A stretch of DNA of 64,000 bases from Hoeflea_A sp965249925 (GTDB lineage: Bacteria > Pseudomonadota > Alphaproteobacteria > Rhizobiales > Rhizobiaceae). The stretch covers positions 6,076,001-6,140,000 of the forward strand of contig OZ252260.1 in assembly GCA_965249925.1 (NCBI GenBank), given 5' to 3'. A program made the position numbers and the translations under genes. Of this stretch, positions 34,412 through 42,778 are shown in pieces (positions within the stretch are counted from its first letter, which is position 1; every line of letters starts with the position of its first letter). The notes below the pieces were generated by a model. It saw nothing but the letters and a program-made list of their open reading frames with translations, had not been told where the DNA came from and ran no database searches.

Positions 34412-34627
34412 TTAAAAATAGAGTACTGCGTCCGATCGTGTCCGCAAGTCATCGATAAGATCTTCAATGCCAGCTAGAAGTTCGCCGGCAAATAGAGTGT
34501 GCGCAGACCATAGCGTTTCCGCCCGGTCGGCCTCAATAAGGCAATCGTCGATGTTGCACTTGTATTTCAATAGCGATAATTCGGTCTTGCAGACCCTGGG
34601 AGACCGTTTCACAAGGGCTGTAAACAC
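34412..34627 (-). CDS. Small protein of unknown function, duplicated in the region
   Basis: A 71-residue frame (MFTALVKRSPRVCKTELSLLKYKCNIDDC..., ending DAVLYF) whose core WSAHTLFAGELLAGIEDL recurs in the degenerate copy at 25960-26170. Conservation of the protein-level core between diverged copies argues that it was once coding. No clear ribosome site precedes ATG 34627. It lies on the regulator's strand, about 380 bases upstream of it. No family was recognised. Confidence 0.4.
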   Translation of the reverse strand: MFTALVKRSPRVCKTELSLLKYKCNIDDCLIEADRAETLWSAHTLFAGELLAGIEDLIDDLRTRSDAVLYF

Positions 34628-34986
34628 CGAACTCGTGCAATCAGCTGCCGCAGGTTCGTCAGAGCTACGCTGTCAGGTTTGCCGTCCCAAAGAAGGATAG
34701 CAGCTTCTCTGCGCCGCAAAACATGCCCCGGCGTTAACGCCAGCAGTGCGAAGAGTTGATAAGCCTTACTTGGGACCACAGGCTGCTCCGGAAAAACAAC
34801 AATGCGCGGAGGCCCTGGAAGGCAGATCTTGGCGTATGCCTAAGATATCATTGATCTATTCCGTGCGGAACTCGGGCGCACCCGATAATAGCAGCACACC
34901 AATTAAGCGCATCTGCGGCAATGCGTTACCAGTATATCTGGCCCCACCAAACGAGTGCCGCAGCAATGGTCACTTAAGCTTCAAAT

Positions 34987-35018
34987 TCACGTTGGTATCA
35001 CGGTACTCCCATCAAAAT
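34987..35018 (+). promoter_or_regulatory. Candidate SARP/BTAD-type promoter of the RTX gene
   Basis: TCACGTT (34987-34993) and TCACGGT (34998-35004) repeat with an 11-base period. After exactly 8 bases comes CAAAAT (35013-35018), a 4/6 match to the -10 box. The heptamers fit T(A/C)ACGNT, which also covers the repeats at 26265 and 26276. The gene starts at 35066. Confidence 0.5.
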
Positions 35019-35065
35019 TAAACCAGCCGCGCGGACTGGCAAGATTTTGGAGAGGGGCGATTATC

Positions 35066-38000
35066 ATGACCAACACGAACATCATCAATGGAACGAGTGC
35101 AAGCGAAACGATCGTCGCTGCCGACGGCCAAGACGATGTCATCGAGGGGGGTGCCGGTCACGACACCATCTTCGCGTACGAGGGTACAGGCAGTTCGGGT
35201 ATCGTCGGCAGCGGCGGCGTTGCGCCGACGGTTGATCCAACTACCGGTGTTGCCGGCGATGCGGATTCGGTCCGCGGCGGCGATGGCAACGATACCATCC
35301 ACGCCGGCGCAGGTGGGCTGTCTCTTCTCTATTCCGGCGCGCTGAGCGCCAACGACTACGACAGTTTCACCAACGGTTCCGGATGGTCGGTCGCACTGGC
35401 CGAGAGCGACAACACCGCCGTCGGCCTCGGCGGCAACTACGTCAACGGCGTCGACGCGTTCGACGGCAACGGCCTGTCTGGCGTCACCCTGCAGGGCGAC
35501 AGCGGCTCGCGGACCATGGATTTCTCCGCAACGCAGCTGACTGACATCGTCGAAATCGACGGCAACGCCGGCCATGACACCATCGTCGCCTCCGACCTCA
35601 GCGTCGCGAGCTACCGCGGCGGCGACGGCAAAGACGCCATGCAAGCCGGATCGGTCGACGCGACGTTCCTCTATACAGGTGCATTGAGCGCCAACGACTA
35701 CGACAATTTCACCAACGGTGCCGGCTGGTCGGTCGCGCGGGCCGAGAGCGACAACACCGCCATCGGCCTCGGCGGCAACTACGTCAACGGCGTCGACGCG
35801 TTCGACGGCAACGGCCTGTCCGGCGTCACCCTGCAGGGTGACAGCGGCTCGCGGACGATGGATTTCTCCGTAACGCAGTTGACCGACATCGTCGAAATCG
35901 ACGGCAACGCCGGCCATGACACCATCATCGCCTCCGACCTCAGCGTCGCGAGCTACCGCGGCGGCGACGGCAACGACGCCATGCAAGCCGGATCGGTCGA
36001 CGCGACGTTCCTCTATACAGGTGCATTGAGCGCCAACGACCACGACAGTTTCACCAACGGTGCCGGATGGTCGGTCGCACTGGCAGAGAGCGACAACACC
36101 GCCATCGGCCTCGGCGGCAACTACGTCAACGGCGTCGACGCGTTCGACGGCAACGGCCTGTCTGGTGTCACCCTGCAGGGCGACAGCGGCTCGCGGACCA
36201 TGGATTTCTCCGCAACGCATCTGACCGACATCGCCGAGATCGACGGCAATTCAGGCCACGATACCATCATCGCCTCCGACCTCAGCGTCGCAAGCTACCG
36301 CGGCGGTGACGGCAACGACGCCATGCAGGCCGGATCGGTCGACGCGACGTTCCTCTATACAGGTGCATTGAGCGCCAACGACTACGACAATTTCACCAAC
36401 GGTGCCGGCTGGTCGGTCGCGCGGGCCGAGAGCGACAACACCGCCATCGGCCTCGGCGGCAACTACGTCAACGGCGTCGACGCGTTCGACGGCAACGGCC
36501 TGTCTGGTGTCACCCTGCAGGGCGACAGCGGCTCGCGGACCATGGATTTCTCCGCAACGCATCTGATCGACATCGCTGAGATCGACGGCAACGCCGGCCA
36601 TGACACCATCGTCGCCTCCGACCTCAGCGTCGCGAGCTACCGCGGCGGCGACGGCAAAGACGCCATGCAAGCCGGATCGGTCGACGCGACGTTCCTCTAT
36701 ACAGGTGCATTGAGCGCCAACGACTACGACAGCTTCAATAACGGTGCCGGATGGTCGGTCGCACTGGCGGAGAGCGACAACACCGCCATCGGCCTCGGCG
36801 GCAACTACGTCAACGGCGTCGACGCGTTCGACGGCAACGGCCTGTCCGGCGTCACCCTGCAGGGTGACAGCGGCTCGCGGACGATGGATTTCTCCGTAAC
36901 GCAGTTGACCGACATCGTCGAAATCGACGGCAACGCCGGCCATGACACCATCATCGCCTCCGACCTCAGCGTCGCGAGCTACCGCGGCGGCGACGGCAAC
37001 GACGCCATGCAAGCCGGATCGGTCGACGCGACGTTCCTCTATACAGGTGCATTGAGCGCCAACGACCACGACAGTTTCACCAACGGTGCCGGATGGTCGG
37101 TCGCACTGGCAGAGAGCGACAACACCGCCATCGGCCTCGGCGGCAACTACGTCAACGGCGTCGACGCGTTCGACGGCAACGGCCTGTCTGGTGTCACCCT
37201 GCAGGGCGACAGCGGCTCGCGGACCATGGATTTCTCCGCAACGCATCTGACCGACATCGCCGAGATCGACGGCAATTCAGGCCACGATACCATCATCGCC
37301 TCCGACCTCAGCGTCGCAAGCTACCGCGGCGGTGACGGCAACGACGCCATGCAGGCCGGATCGGTCGACGCGACGTTCCTCTATACAGGTGCATTGAGCG
37401 CCAACGACTACGACAATTTCACCAACGGTGCCGGCTGGTCGGTCGCGCGGGCCGAGAGCGACAACACCGCCATCGGCCTCGGCGGCAACTACGCCAACGG
37501 CGTCGACGCGTTCGACGGCAACGGCCTGTCCGGCGTCACCCTGCAGGGTGACAGCGGCTCGCGGACCATGGATTTCTCTGCGACACAGCTGACCGACATC
37601 GCGGAAATCGACGGTAATGGCGGACACGATATAGTTACAACCGCGTTGTCTGAAAACGTGAGCGTTCAATTAGTTTATGATGGTGGCTCAGGAAATGACC
37701 ACCTCAAAATCGCATTAACAACACCACAGTTTCTTGACCCCAGCGTCCAGGCTGAAATTGCAGCCTTTCAAGATCACATCGATGGTGCGCCTCCGGCGGC
37801 AGCGGATCCAAGCATTCCGTTCCTCTTCTCAACCCTTGGCTTTACGGCCGTGAATTTCGAATCCGCCGAAATCATCATCGTCAACGACGACGCAAATAAT
37901 GCACCGACCTTGGCGGCGGGCGTTGCGGGTGTGGTTGAGGATGGCCCGGCGGTTGATGTGGATCTCGCAGCGCTTGGTGATGATGTGGATAGCGACGACG

Positions 38001-41000
38001 ATGGTTCGACGCTGACCTATACCGTCACCGGCACTCCGTCCGAGGGCACTGCGTCGATCACCGGCACGACCCTGACCTTCGATCCCGGCAGCGACTTCCA
38101 AGACCTGGCGGTTGGCGAGACCCGTGACGTGACCGTGCAGGTGACAGCGACGGACGCGCATGGCGCAACGGCGGTGAATGACGTCACCGTTACGGTGACA
38201 GGAACGAATGATGCGCCATCCATTCAGTCAATCATCAATGTTCAAACGAACTCTGAAGACGACTCATTCACCGGTATCGCCACACCGATCTATTTTCAGA
38301 TTAACAATCGTGCAGACGATGTTGACTCTGACGATGACGCGAGTTCCCTGACCTACAATTTCAGTAATTTTACTAACGGTGATTTTGTCGCATCTGCAGG
38401 AGGTTTGCAGCTAAACATTGCTGGGAACTACGATCATCTCGCTGTTGGGGAGACGACGCAAGCCACCGCAACGGTGACCGCAACGGATCGCCATGGGGCG
38501 GTTTCGAATGAAAGTACCCTAATTTGGACGATCACCGGTACGAATGACGCACCGACGGGAATCTCGATCTCCTCGAACTCGGTGGGAGAGAACATTCCGA
38601 ACATCGCGGTCGGAACGCTGAGCGCGACGGACGCCGACAGCACCGATGGGCATTCGTTCACCCTGCTGTCGGGGGCAGACGCCGCACTCTTCACGATCGT
38701 GGGAGACGAACTTCGGGTGGGAGCATCCGGTCTGGACTATGAGACGTCACCGACCCGCACCGTAAACGTCCGCGCCACCGACCCATATGGGCAATCCTTC
38801 GACACGACCATCACCGTGAACGTGTTCGACAGCGAAGAAATCACGCTGACGACGGCCCTCGACACCGTTGTGGCCTCGGCTTCGAACGTGCAGGTCCTGG
38901 GCAATGCCAATACGCTTAACGGCGTCGACGTGCTCGATGGCGGGGCCGGGTTTGACAGCCTGGTGCTTTACGGCACCGGCACCTACGACCTCAATTCCGT
39001 CGCGACCTATGACGGTTTCGAGGAAGTCGTCATGGTCAATCTCACCAACACGGATGTCACGCTGACGCTGAAGGACGGATCGTCGACGGATGTGACGCTG
39101 GTGACGGTCGGCGAGACGTTTACGAACGTCAACAGCACGACATCGGTCGGCACGCTTATCGGCGGAGACGGGAGCGACCGCGTCGATCTGCACGACACCG
39201 CCAGTGCCGCCAGCATCGACCTGCGGGACGGCAGTTACGAACAACTCTACCTGTTCGACGACAGCACCGCGACCTCAGTCGATTTCGGCAGCGGCATTTA
39301 TCACCAGGCATATCTGTACAACAACTCGGCCGTGACCACGCTCGACATGGGCACCGGCAGCAACAATTTCGTCTACCTGTTGGACAACGCGACCGCGCAG
39401 AACGTGCAGATGGGCGAGACAGGCAGCAACTACTTTTACGCCTTTAGCGACCAGGCCTGGAACAACACGCTCAGCATCGATGGTGGAACCGGCTACGACC
39501 AAGTTAACTTCAGCGAGACCAACGGCACGTTCGATACAACCGGGGTAACGCTGACGGATGTCGAACAGTTCCGTTTCGAAAGCGATAACGTCACGGTGCT
39601 GGTCGATCAGGACACGTTTGCTGACAGCGATCTCAACAACATATTCTCCAGCCGAACCGGCGCCGCGATCAGCACGTCCGAGGCGATGCTGGACCTCAGC
39701 GGTATCTCAATAACCGCGGTATCGGTGGAAAGCACCAATGCCACCGGCACGATCTTCGATGTCAGCACCGCCAGCACGGGCTTCCTCGTCAAGGGCGGCG
39801 CCGGCGGCAGCGACACGTTGCGCACCGATGATTTCGCCTTCACGGCACTTGAACGTGACTTCATCTTCGGCACCTCGCAGATCGAGACGATCATCGACAC
39901 GTCGGGCAGCTACAGCGCGCCGGCACTGGCGCCGGACACCTTCACACTGACCACGGGAACGGACGCTCCGCCTATGACGGGCGCGAACGAAACCGTGTTC
40001 GGCAATTCGGCGACGCTCAATGCGACGGACAGTCTGGATGGCGGTGCCGGGACAGACAGCCTTGTTCTCTACGGAGACGGGACGTTCGATCTCAATTCGC
40101 TTGCGGCCTACAGCAATTTCGAAGCACTCGAAGTGGTCAATATCATCAACACGGATGTCACGCTGACGCTGAAGGACGGATCGTCGACGGATGTGACGCT
40201 GGTGACGGTCGGCGAGACGTTTACGAACGTCAACAGCACGACATCGGTCGGCACGCTTATCGGCGGAGACGGGAGCGACCGCGTCGATCTGCACGACACC
40301 GCCAGTGCCGCCAGCATCGACCTGCGGGACGGCAGTTACGAACAACTCTACCTGTTCGACGACAGCACCGCGACCTCAGTCGATTTCGGCAGCGGCATTT
40401 ATCACCAGGCATATCTGTACAACAACTCGGCCGTGACCACGCTCGACATGGGCACCGGCAGCAACAATTTCGTCTACCTGTTGGACAACGCGACCGCGCA
40501 GAACGTGCAGATGGGCGAGACAGGCAGCAACTACTTTTACGCCTTTAGCGACCAGGCCTGGAACAACACGCTCAGCATCGATGGTGGAACCGGCTACGAC
40601 CAAGTTAACTTCAGCGAGACCAACGGCACGTTCGATACAACCGGGGTAACGCTGACGGATGTCGAACAGTTCCGTTTCGAAAGCGATAACGTCACGGTGC
40701 TGGTCGATCAGGACACGTTTGCTGACAGCGATCTCAACAACATATTCTCCAGCCGAACCGGCGCCGCGATCAGCACGTCCGAGGCGATGCTGGACCTCAG
40801 CGGTATCTCAATAACCGCGGTATCGGTGGAAAGCACCAATGCCACCGGCACGATCTTCGATGTCAGCACCGCCAGCACGGGCTTCCTCGTCAAGGGCGGC
40901 GCCGGCGGCAGCGACACGTTGCGCACCGATGATTTCGCCTTCACGGCACTTGAACGTGACTTCATCTTCGGCACCTCGCAGATCGAGACGATCATCGACA

Positions 41001-42475
41001 CGTCGGGCAGCTACAGCGCGCCGGCACTGGCGCCGGACACCTTCACACTGACCACGGGAACGGACGCTCCGCCTATGACGGGCGCGAACGAAACCGTGTT
41101 CGGCAATTCGGCGACGCTCAATGCGACGGACAGTCTGGATGGCGGTGCCGGGACAGACAGCCTTGTTCTCTACGGAGACGGGACGTTCGATCTCAATTCG
41201 CTTGCGGCCTACAGCAATTTCGAAGCACTCGAAGTGGTCAATATCATCAACACGGATGTCACGCTGACGCTGAAGGACGGATCGTCGACGGATGTGACGC
41301 TGGTGACGGTCGGCGAGACGTTTACGAACGTCAACAGCACGACATCGGTCGGCACGCTTATCGGCGGAGACGGGAGCGACCGTGTCGATCTGCACGACAC
41401 CGCCAGTGCCGCCAGCATCGACCTGCGGGACGGCAGTTACGAACAACTCTACCTGTTCGACGACAGCACCGCGACCTCAGTCGATTTCGGCAGCGGCATT
41501 TATCACCAGGCATATCTGTACAACAACTCGGCCGTGACCACGCTCGACATGGGCACCGGCAGCAACAATTTCGTCTACCTGTTGGACAACGCGACCGCGC
41601 AGAACGTGCAGATGGGCGAGACAGGCAGCAACTACTTTTACGCCTTTAGCGACCAGGCCTGGAACAACACGCTCAGCATCGATGGTGGAACCGGCTACGA
41701 CCAAGTTAACTTCAGCGAGACCAACGGCACGTTCGATACAACCGGGGTAACGCTGACGGATGTCGAACAGTTCCGTTTCGAAAGCGATAACGTCACGGTG
41801 CTGGTCGATCAGGACACGTTTGCTGACAGCGATCTCAACAACATATTCTCCAGCCGAACCGGCGCCGCGATCAGCACGTCCGAGGCGATGCTGGACCTCA
41901 GCGGTATCTCAATAACCGCGGTATCGGTGGAAAGCACCAATGCCACCGGCACGATCTTCGATGTCAGCACCGCCAGCACGGGTGTGCAGATTGTCGGAGG
42001 CGCCGGGACGGATACGGTTCGTACCGACGATTTCGCTTTCAGCGAAACGGAGAAGGATTTCCTGTTCAACTCCGGCTCGATCGAGATCATCGCGGATACG
42101 TCCGGCATCTTTGGCGACGTCGAGGCCAACACCCTCGTTGCTCTGCCTGGGGGTAGCGCGATGTTCGGAAATGGCGGCCACGATACCCTGATCAGCGGTT
42201 CGGGCGACGACTCGATGACAGGTGGCAGCGGCAACGATACCTTTGTCATGACGCTTGCCGGTGGTAACGACACCATCCACGACTACCTGGGTGGCGCCGG
42301 ATTGAGCGATGTCCTCGACGTTTCGGCTTTCGGCTACGCGTCTCAGGCGGACGCGCTCGCAGCGGGTTCGGATGACGGGTTCGGCAACACCGATTTCGTT
42401 CTGAACGACGGGACCACCTTCACGCTGTTGGGTGTGAATCACGCTTCTCTCAATCAGGACGATTTCCTGATTTGA
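35066..42475 (+). CDS. Giant RTX/VCBS-type secreted repeat protein
   Basis: A 2,469-residue acidic protein without cysteine-rich or signal sequences. Residues 1-90 carry RTX-like turns (IEGGAGHDTIFAYEG, GGDGNDTIHAG). Residues 92-850 hold seven repeats of 114 residues, each ending in calcium-type nonapeptides (DGNAGHDTI, RGGDGNDAM). About 930-1250 are VCBS/cadherin-like domains (VTVTVTGTNDAPS, ITGTNDAPTGISIS). Residues 1265-2310 hold three 367-residue repeats. The C-terminus has GGHDTLISGSGDDSMTGGSGNDTF and ends DDFLI, the kind of tail used by type I secretion. It is likely exported and calcium-folded at the cell surface as an adhesin or matrix protein. No type I transporter is in the window. 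ATG 35066 follows GGAGAGGGG. Confidence 0.85.
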   Translation: MTNTNIINGTSASETIVAADGQDDVIEGGAGHDTIFAYEGTGSSGIVGSGGVAPTVDPTTGVAGDADSVRGGDGNDTIHAGAGGLSLLYSGALSANDYDSFTNGSGWSVALAESDNTAVGLGGNYVNGVDAFDGNGLSGVTLQGDSGSRTMDFSATQLTDIVEIDGNAGHDTIVASDLSVASYRGGDGKDAMQAGSVDATFLYTGALSANDYDNFTNGAGWSVARAESDNTAIGLGGNYVNGVDAFDGNGLSGVTLQGDSGSRTMDFSVTQLTDIVEIDGNAGHDTIIASDLSVASYRGGDGNDAMQAGSVDATFLYTGALSANDHDSFTNGAGWSVALAESDNTAIGLGGNYVNGVDAFDGNGLSGVTLQGDSGSRTMDFSATHLTDIAEIDGNSGHDTIIASDLSVASYRGGDGNDAMQAGSVDATFLYTGALSANDYDNFTNGAGWSVARAESDNTAIGLGGNYVNGVDAFDGNGLSGVTLQGDSGSRTMDFSATHLIDIAEIDGNAGHDTIVASDLSVASYRGGDGKDAMQAGSVDATFLYTGALSANDYDSFNNGAGWSVALAESDNTAIGLGGNYVNGVDAFDGNGLSGVTLQGDSGSRTMDFSVTQLTDIVEIDGNAGHDTIIASDLSVASYRGGDGNDAMQAGSVDATFLYTGALSANDHDSFTNGAGWSVALAESDNTAIGLGGNYVNGVDAFDGNGLSGVTLQGDSGSRTMDFSATHLTDIAEIDGNSGHDTIIASDLSVASYRGGDGNDAMQAGSVDATFLYTGALSANDYDNFTNGAGWSVARAESDNTAIGLGGNYANGVDAFDGNGLSGVTLQGDSGSRTMDFSATQLTDIAEIDGNGGHDIVTTALSENVSVQLVYDGGSGNDHLKIALTTPQFLDPSVQAEIAAFQDHIDGAPPAAADPSIPFLFSTLGFTAVNFESAEIIIVNDDANNAPTLAAGVAGVVEDGPAVDVDLAALGDDVDSDDDGSTLTYTVTGTPSEGTASITGTTLTFDPGSDFQDLAVGETRDVTVQVTATDAHGATAVNDVTVTVTGTNDAPSIQSIINVQTNSEDDSFTGIATPIYFQINNRADDVDSDDDASSLTYNFSNFTNGDFVASAGGLQLNIAGNYDHLAVGETTQATATVTATDRHGAVSNESTLIWTITGTNDAPTGISISSNSVGENIPNIAVGTLSATDADSTDGHSFTLLSGADAALFTIVGDELRVGASGLDYETSPTRTVNVRATDPYGQSFDTTITVNVFDSEEITLTTALDTVVASASNVQVLGNANTLNGVDVLDGGAGFDSLVLYGTGTYDLNSVATYDGFEEVVMVNLTNTDVTLTLKDGSSTDVTLVTVGETFTNVNSTTSVGTLIGGDGSDRVDLHDTASAASIDLRDGSYEQLYLFDDSTATSVDFGSGIYHQAYLYNNSAVTTLDMGTGSNNFVYLLDNATAQNVQMGETGSNYFYAFSDQAWNNTLSIDGGTGYDQVNFSETNGTFDTTGVTLTDVEQFRFESDNVTVLVDQDTFADSDLNNIFSSRTGAAISTSEAMLDLSGISITAVSVESTNATGTIFDVSTASTGFLVKGGAGGSDTLRTDDFAFTALERDFIFGTSQIETIIDTSGSYSAPALAPDTFTLTTGTDAPPMTGANETVFGNSATLNATDSLDGGAGTDSLVLYGDGTFDLNSLAAYSNFEALEVVNIINTDVTLTLKDGSSTDVTLVTVGETFTNVNSTTSVGTLIGGDGSDRVDLHDTASAASIDLRDGSYEQLYLFDDSTATSVDFGSGIYHQAYLYNNSAVTTLDMGTGSNNFVYLLDNATAQNVQMGETGSNYFYAFSDQAWNNTLSIDGGTGYDQVNFSETNGTFDTTGVTLTDVEQFRFESDNVTVLVDQDTFADSDLNNIFSSRTGAAISTSEAMLDLSGISITAVSVESTNATGTIFDVSTASTGFLVKGGAGGSDTLRTDDFAFTALERDFIFGTSQIETIIDTSGSYSAPALAPDTFTLTTGTDAPPMTGANETVFGNSATLNATDSLDGGAGTDSLVLYGDGTFDLNSLAAYSNFEALEVVNIINTDVTLTLKDGSSTDVTLVTVGETFTNVNSTTSVGTLIGGDGSDRVDLHDTASAASIDLRDGSYEQLYLFDDSTATSVDFGSGIYHQAYLYNNSAVTTLDMGTGSNNFVYLLDNATAQNVQMGETGSNYFYAFSDQAWNNTLSIDGGTGYDQVNFSETNGTFDTTGVTLTDVEQFRFESDNVTVLVDQDTFADSDLNNIFSSRTGAAISTSEAMLDLSGISITAVSVESTNATGTIFDVSTASTGVQIVGGAGTDTVRTDDFAFSETEKDFLFNSGSIEIIADTSGIFGDVEANTLVALPGGSAMFGNGGHDTLISGSGDDSMTGGSGNDTFVMTLAGGNDTIHDYLGGAGLSDVLDVSAFGYASQADALAAGSDDGFGNTDFVLNDGTTFTLLGVNHASLNQDDFLI
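35339..37625 (+). repeat. Seven tandem 342-bp coding repeats with triplet higher-order structure
   Basis: Unit starts at 35339, 35681, 36023, 36365, 36707, 37049 and 37391 are exactly 342 bases apart. Copies 3 and 6 (each ANDHDSF...) read the same, as do most of copies 4 and 7 (ANDYDNF...VARAES), so a 1,026-bp triplet appears duplicated. Confidence 0.9.
38860..41985 (+). repeat. Three tandem 1,101-bp coding repeats
   Basis: Identical landmarks recur at 1,101-base spacing (for example 39607, 40708, 41809). Copies 2 and 3 look almost identical at DNA level (one C/T difference noted near 40281/41382). Copy 1 differs over its first ~190 bases, and copy 3 departs at the C-terminal boundary near 41985. 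Confidence 0.9.
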
Positions 42476-42501
42476 TAATGTGCCGGACACGATTGCGGCG
42501 A

Positions 42502-42527
42502 GTCTGCCGGGTGTACGCTCGGCAGAC
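42502..42527. terminator. Hairpin between convergent genes, possible bidirectional terminator
   Basis: GTCTGCCG (42502-42509) pairs with CGGCAGAC (42520-42527), an 8-bp perfect stem with a 10-base loop, 27 bases after the RTX stop and just beyond the end of the small minus-strand gene. No strong T-run, so efficiency is uncertain. Confidence 0.5.
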
Positions 42528-42529
42528 CG

Positions 42530-42766
42530 CTAAGATGTCGCTACGCCGACACCGGATTGCCGAGGCCTCGATGAGGCGGCTGACAATCGTCCGCGGTTTC
42601 CTGGGTTGGCGTGCGCCTTGGCGCTACATCTTATCTGTGCGCGCATAAGATCACCGATAAGCCCCATACCTTCCGTGAATGAGCTGATGGCATCGGTGAT
42701 CGCATTGACTGCGCGTCCCATCGTTTCCCTAGGAGCCTTTCCCTTCGCGGCAACATCAACTGACAA
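42530..42766 (-). CDS. Small hypothetical protein downstream of the protease-lipase fusion
   Basis: A 78-residue frame opening 12 bases after the stop of the papain-lipase gene on the same strand, with a TTG start. It has a central amphipathic helical segment (MGRAVNAITDAISSFTEGMGLIGDLM) and a basic tail. The close spacing suggests translational coupling. No family recognised; a cognate accessory or immunity role for the fusion protein is possible but unsupported. Confidence 0.35.
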   Translation of the reverse strand: MSVDVAAKGKAPRETMGRAVNAITDAISSFTEGMGLIGDLMRAQIRCSAKAHANPGNRGRLSAASSRPRQSGVGVATS

Positions 42767-42778
42767 GTTCTTTTCAAA

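Larger units (their letters stand above)
34030..35065. other. 1-kb divergent gap between regulator and RTX genes
   Basis: Contains a 17-bp palindrome (34110-34126), a TAACACTGT site (34169-34177), the intact small minus-strand gene (34412-34627) and the RTX promoter repeats. ORFs around 34255-34467 on both strands lack ribosome sites and are not called. Confidence 0.5.

Noticed and set aside
34255..34467. Short frames on both strands near 34.3 kb
   Set aside because: Mutually overlapping, no ribosome site; protein-like character not convincing.
35018..37669. Long minus-strand frames over the RTX repeats (400, 331 and 130 residues)
   Set aside because: They repeat with the same 342-bp period as the RTX units because they are their antisense; no start context.
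35339..41985. Possible CRISPR-like array
   Set aside because: Units of 342 and 1,101 bp are in frame inside one gene, with no short repeat-spacer pattern.
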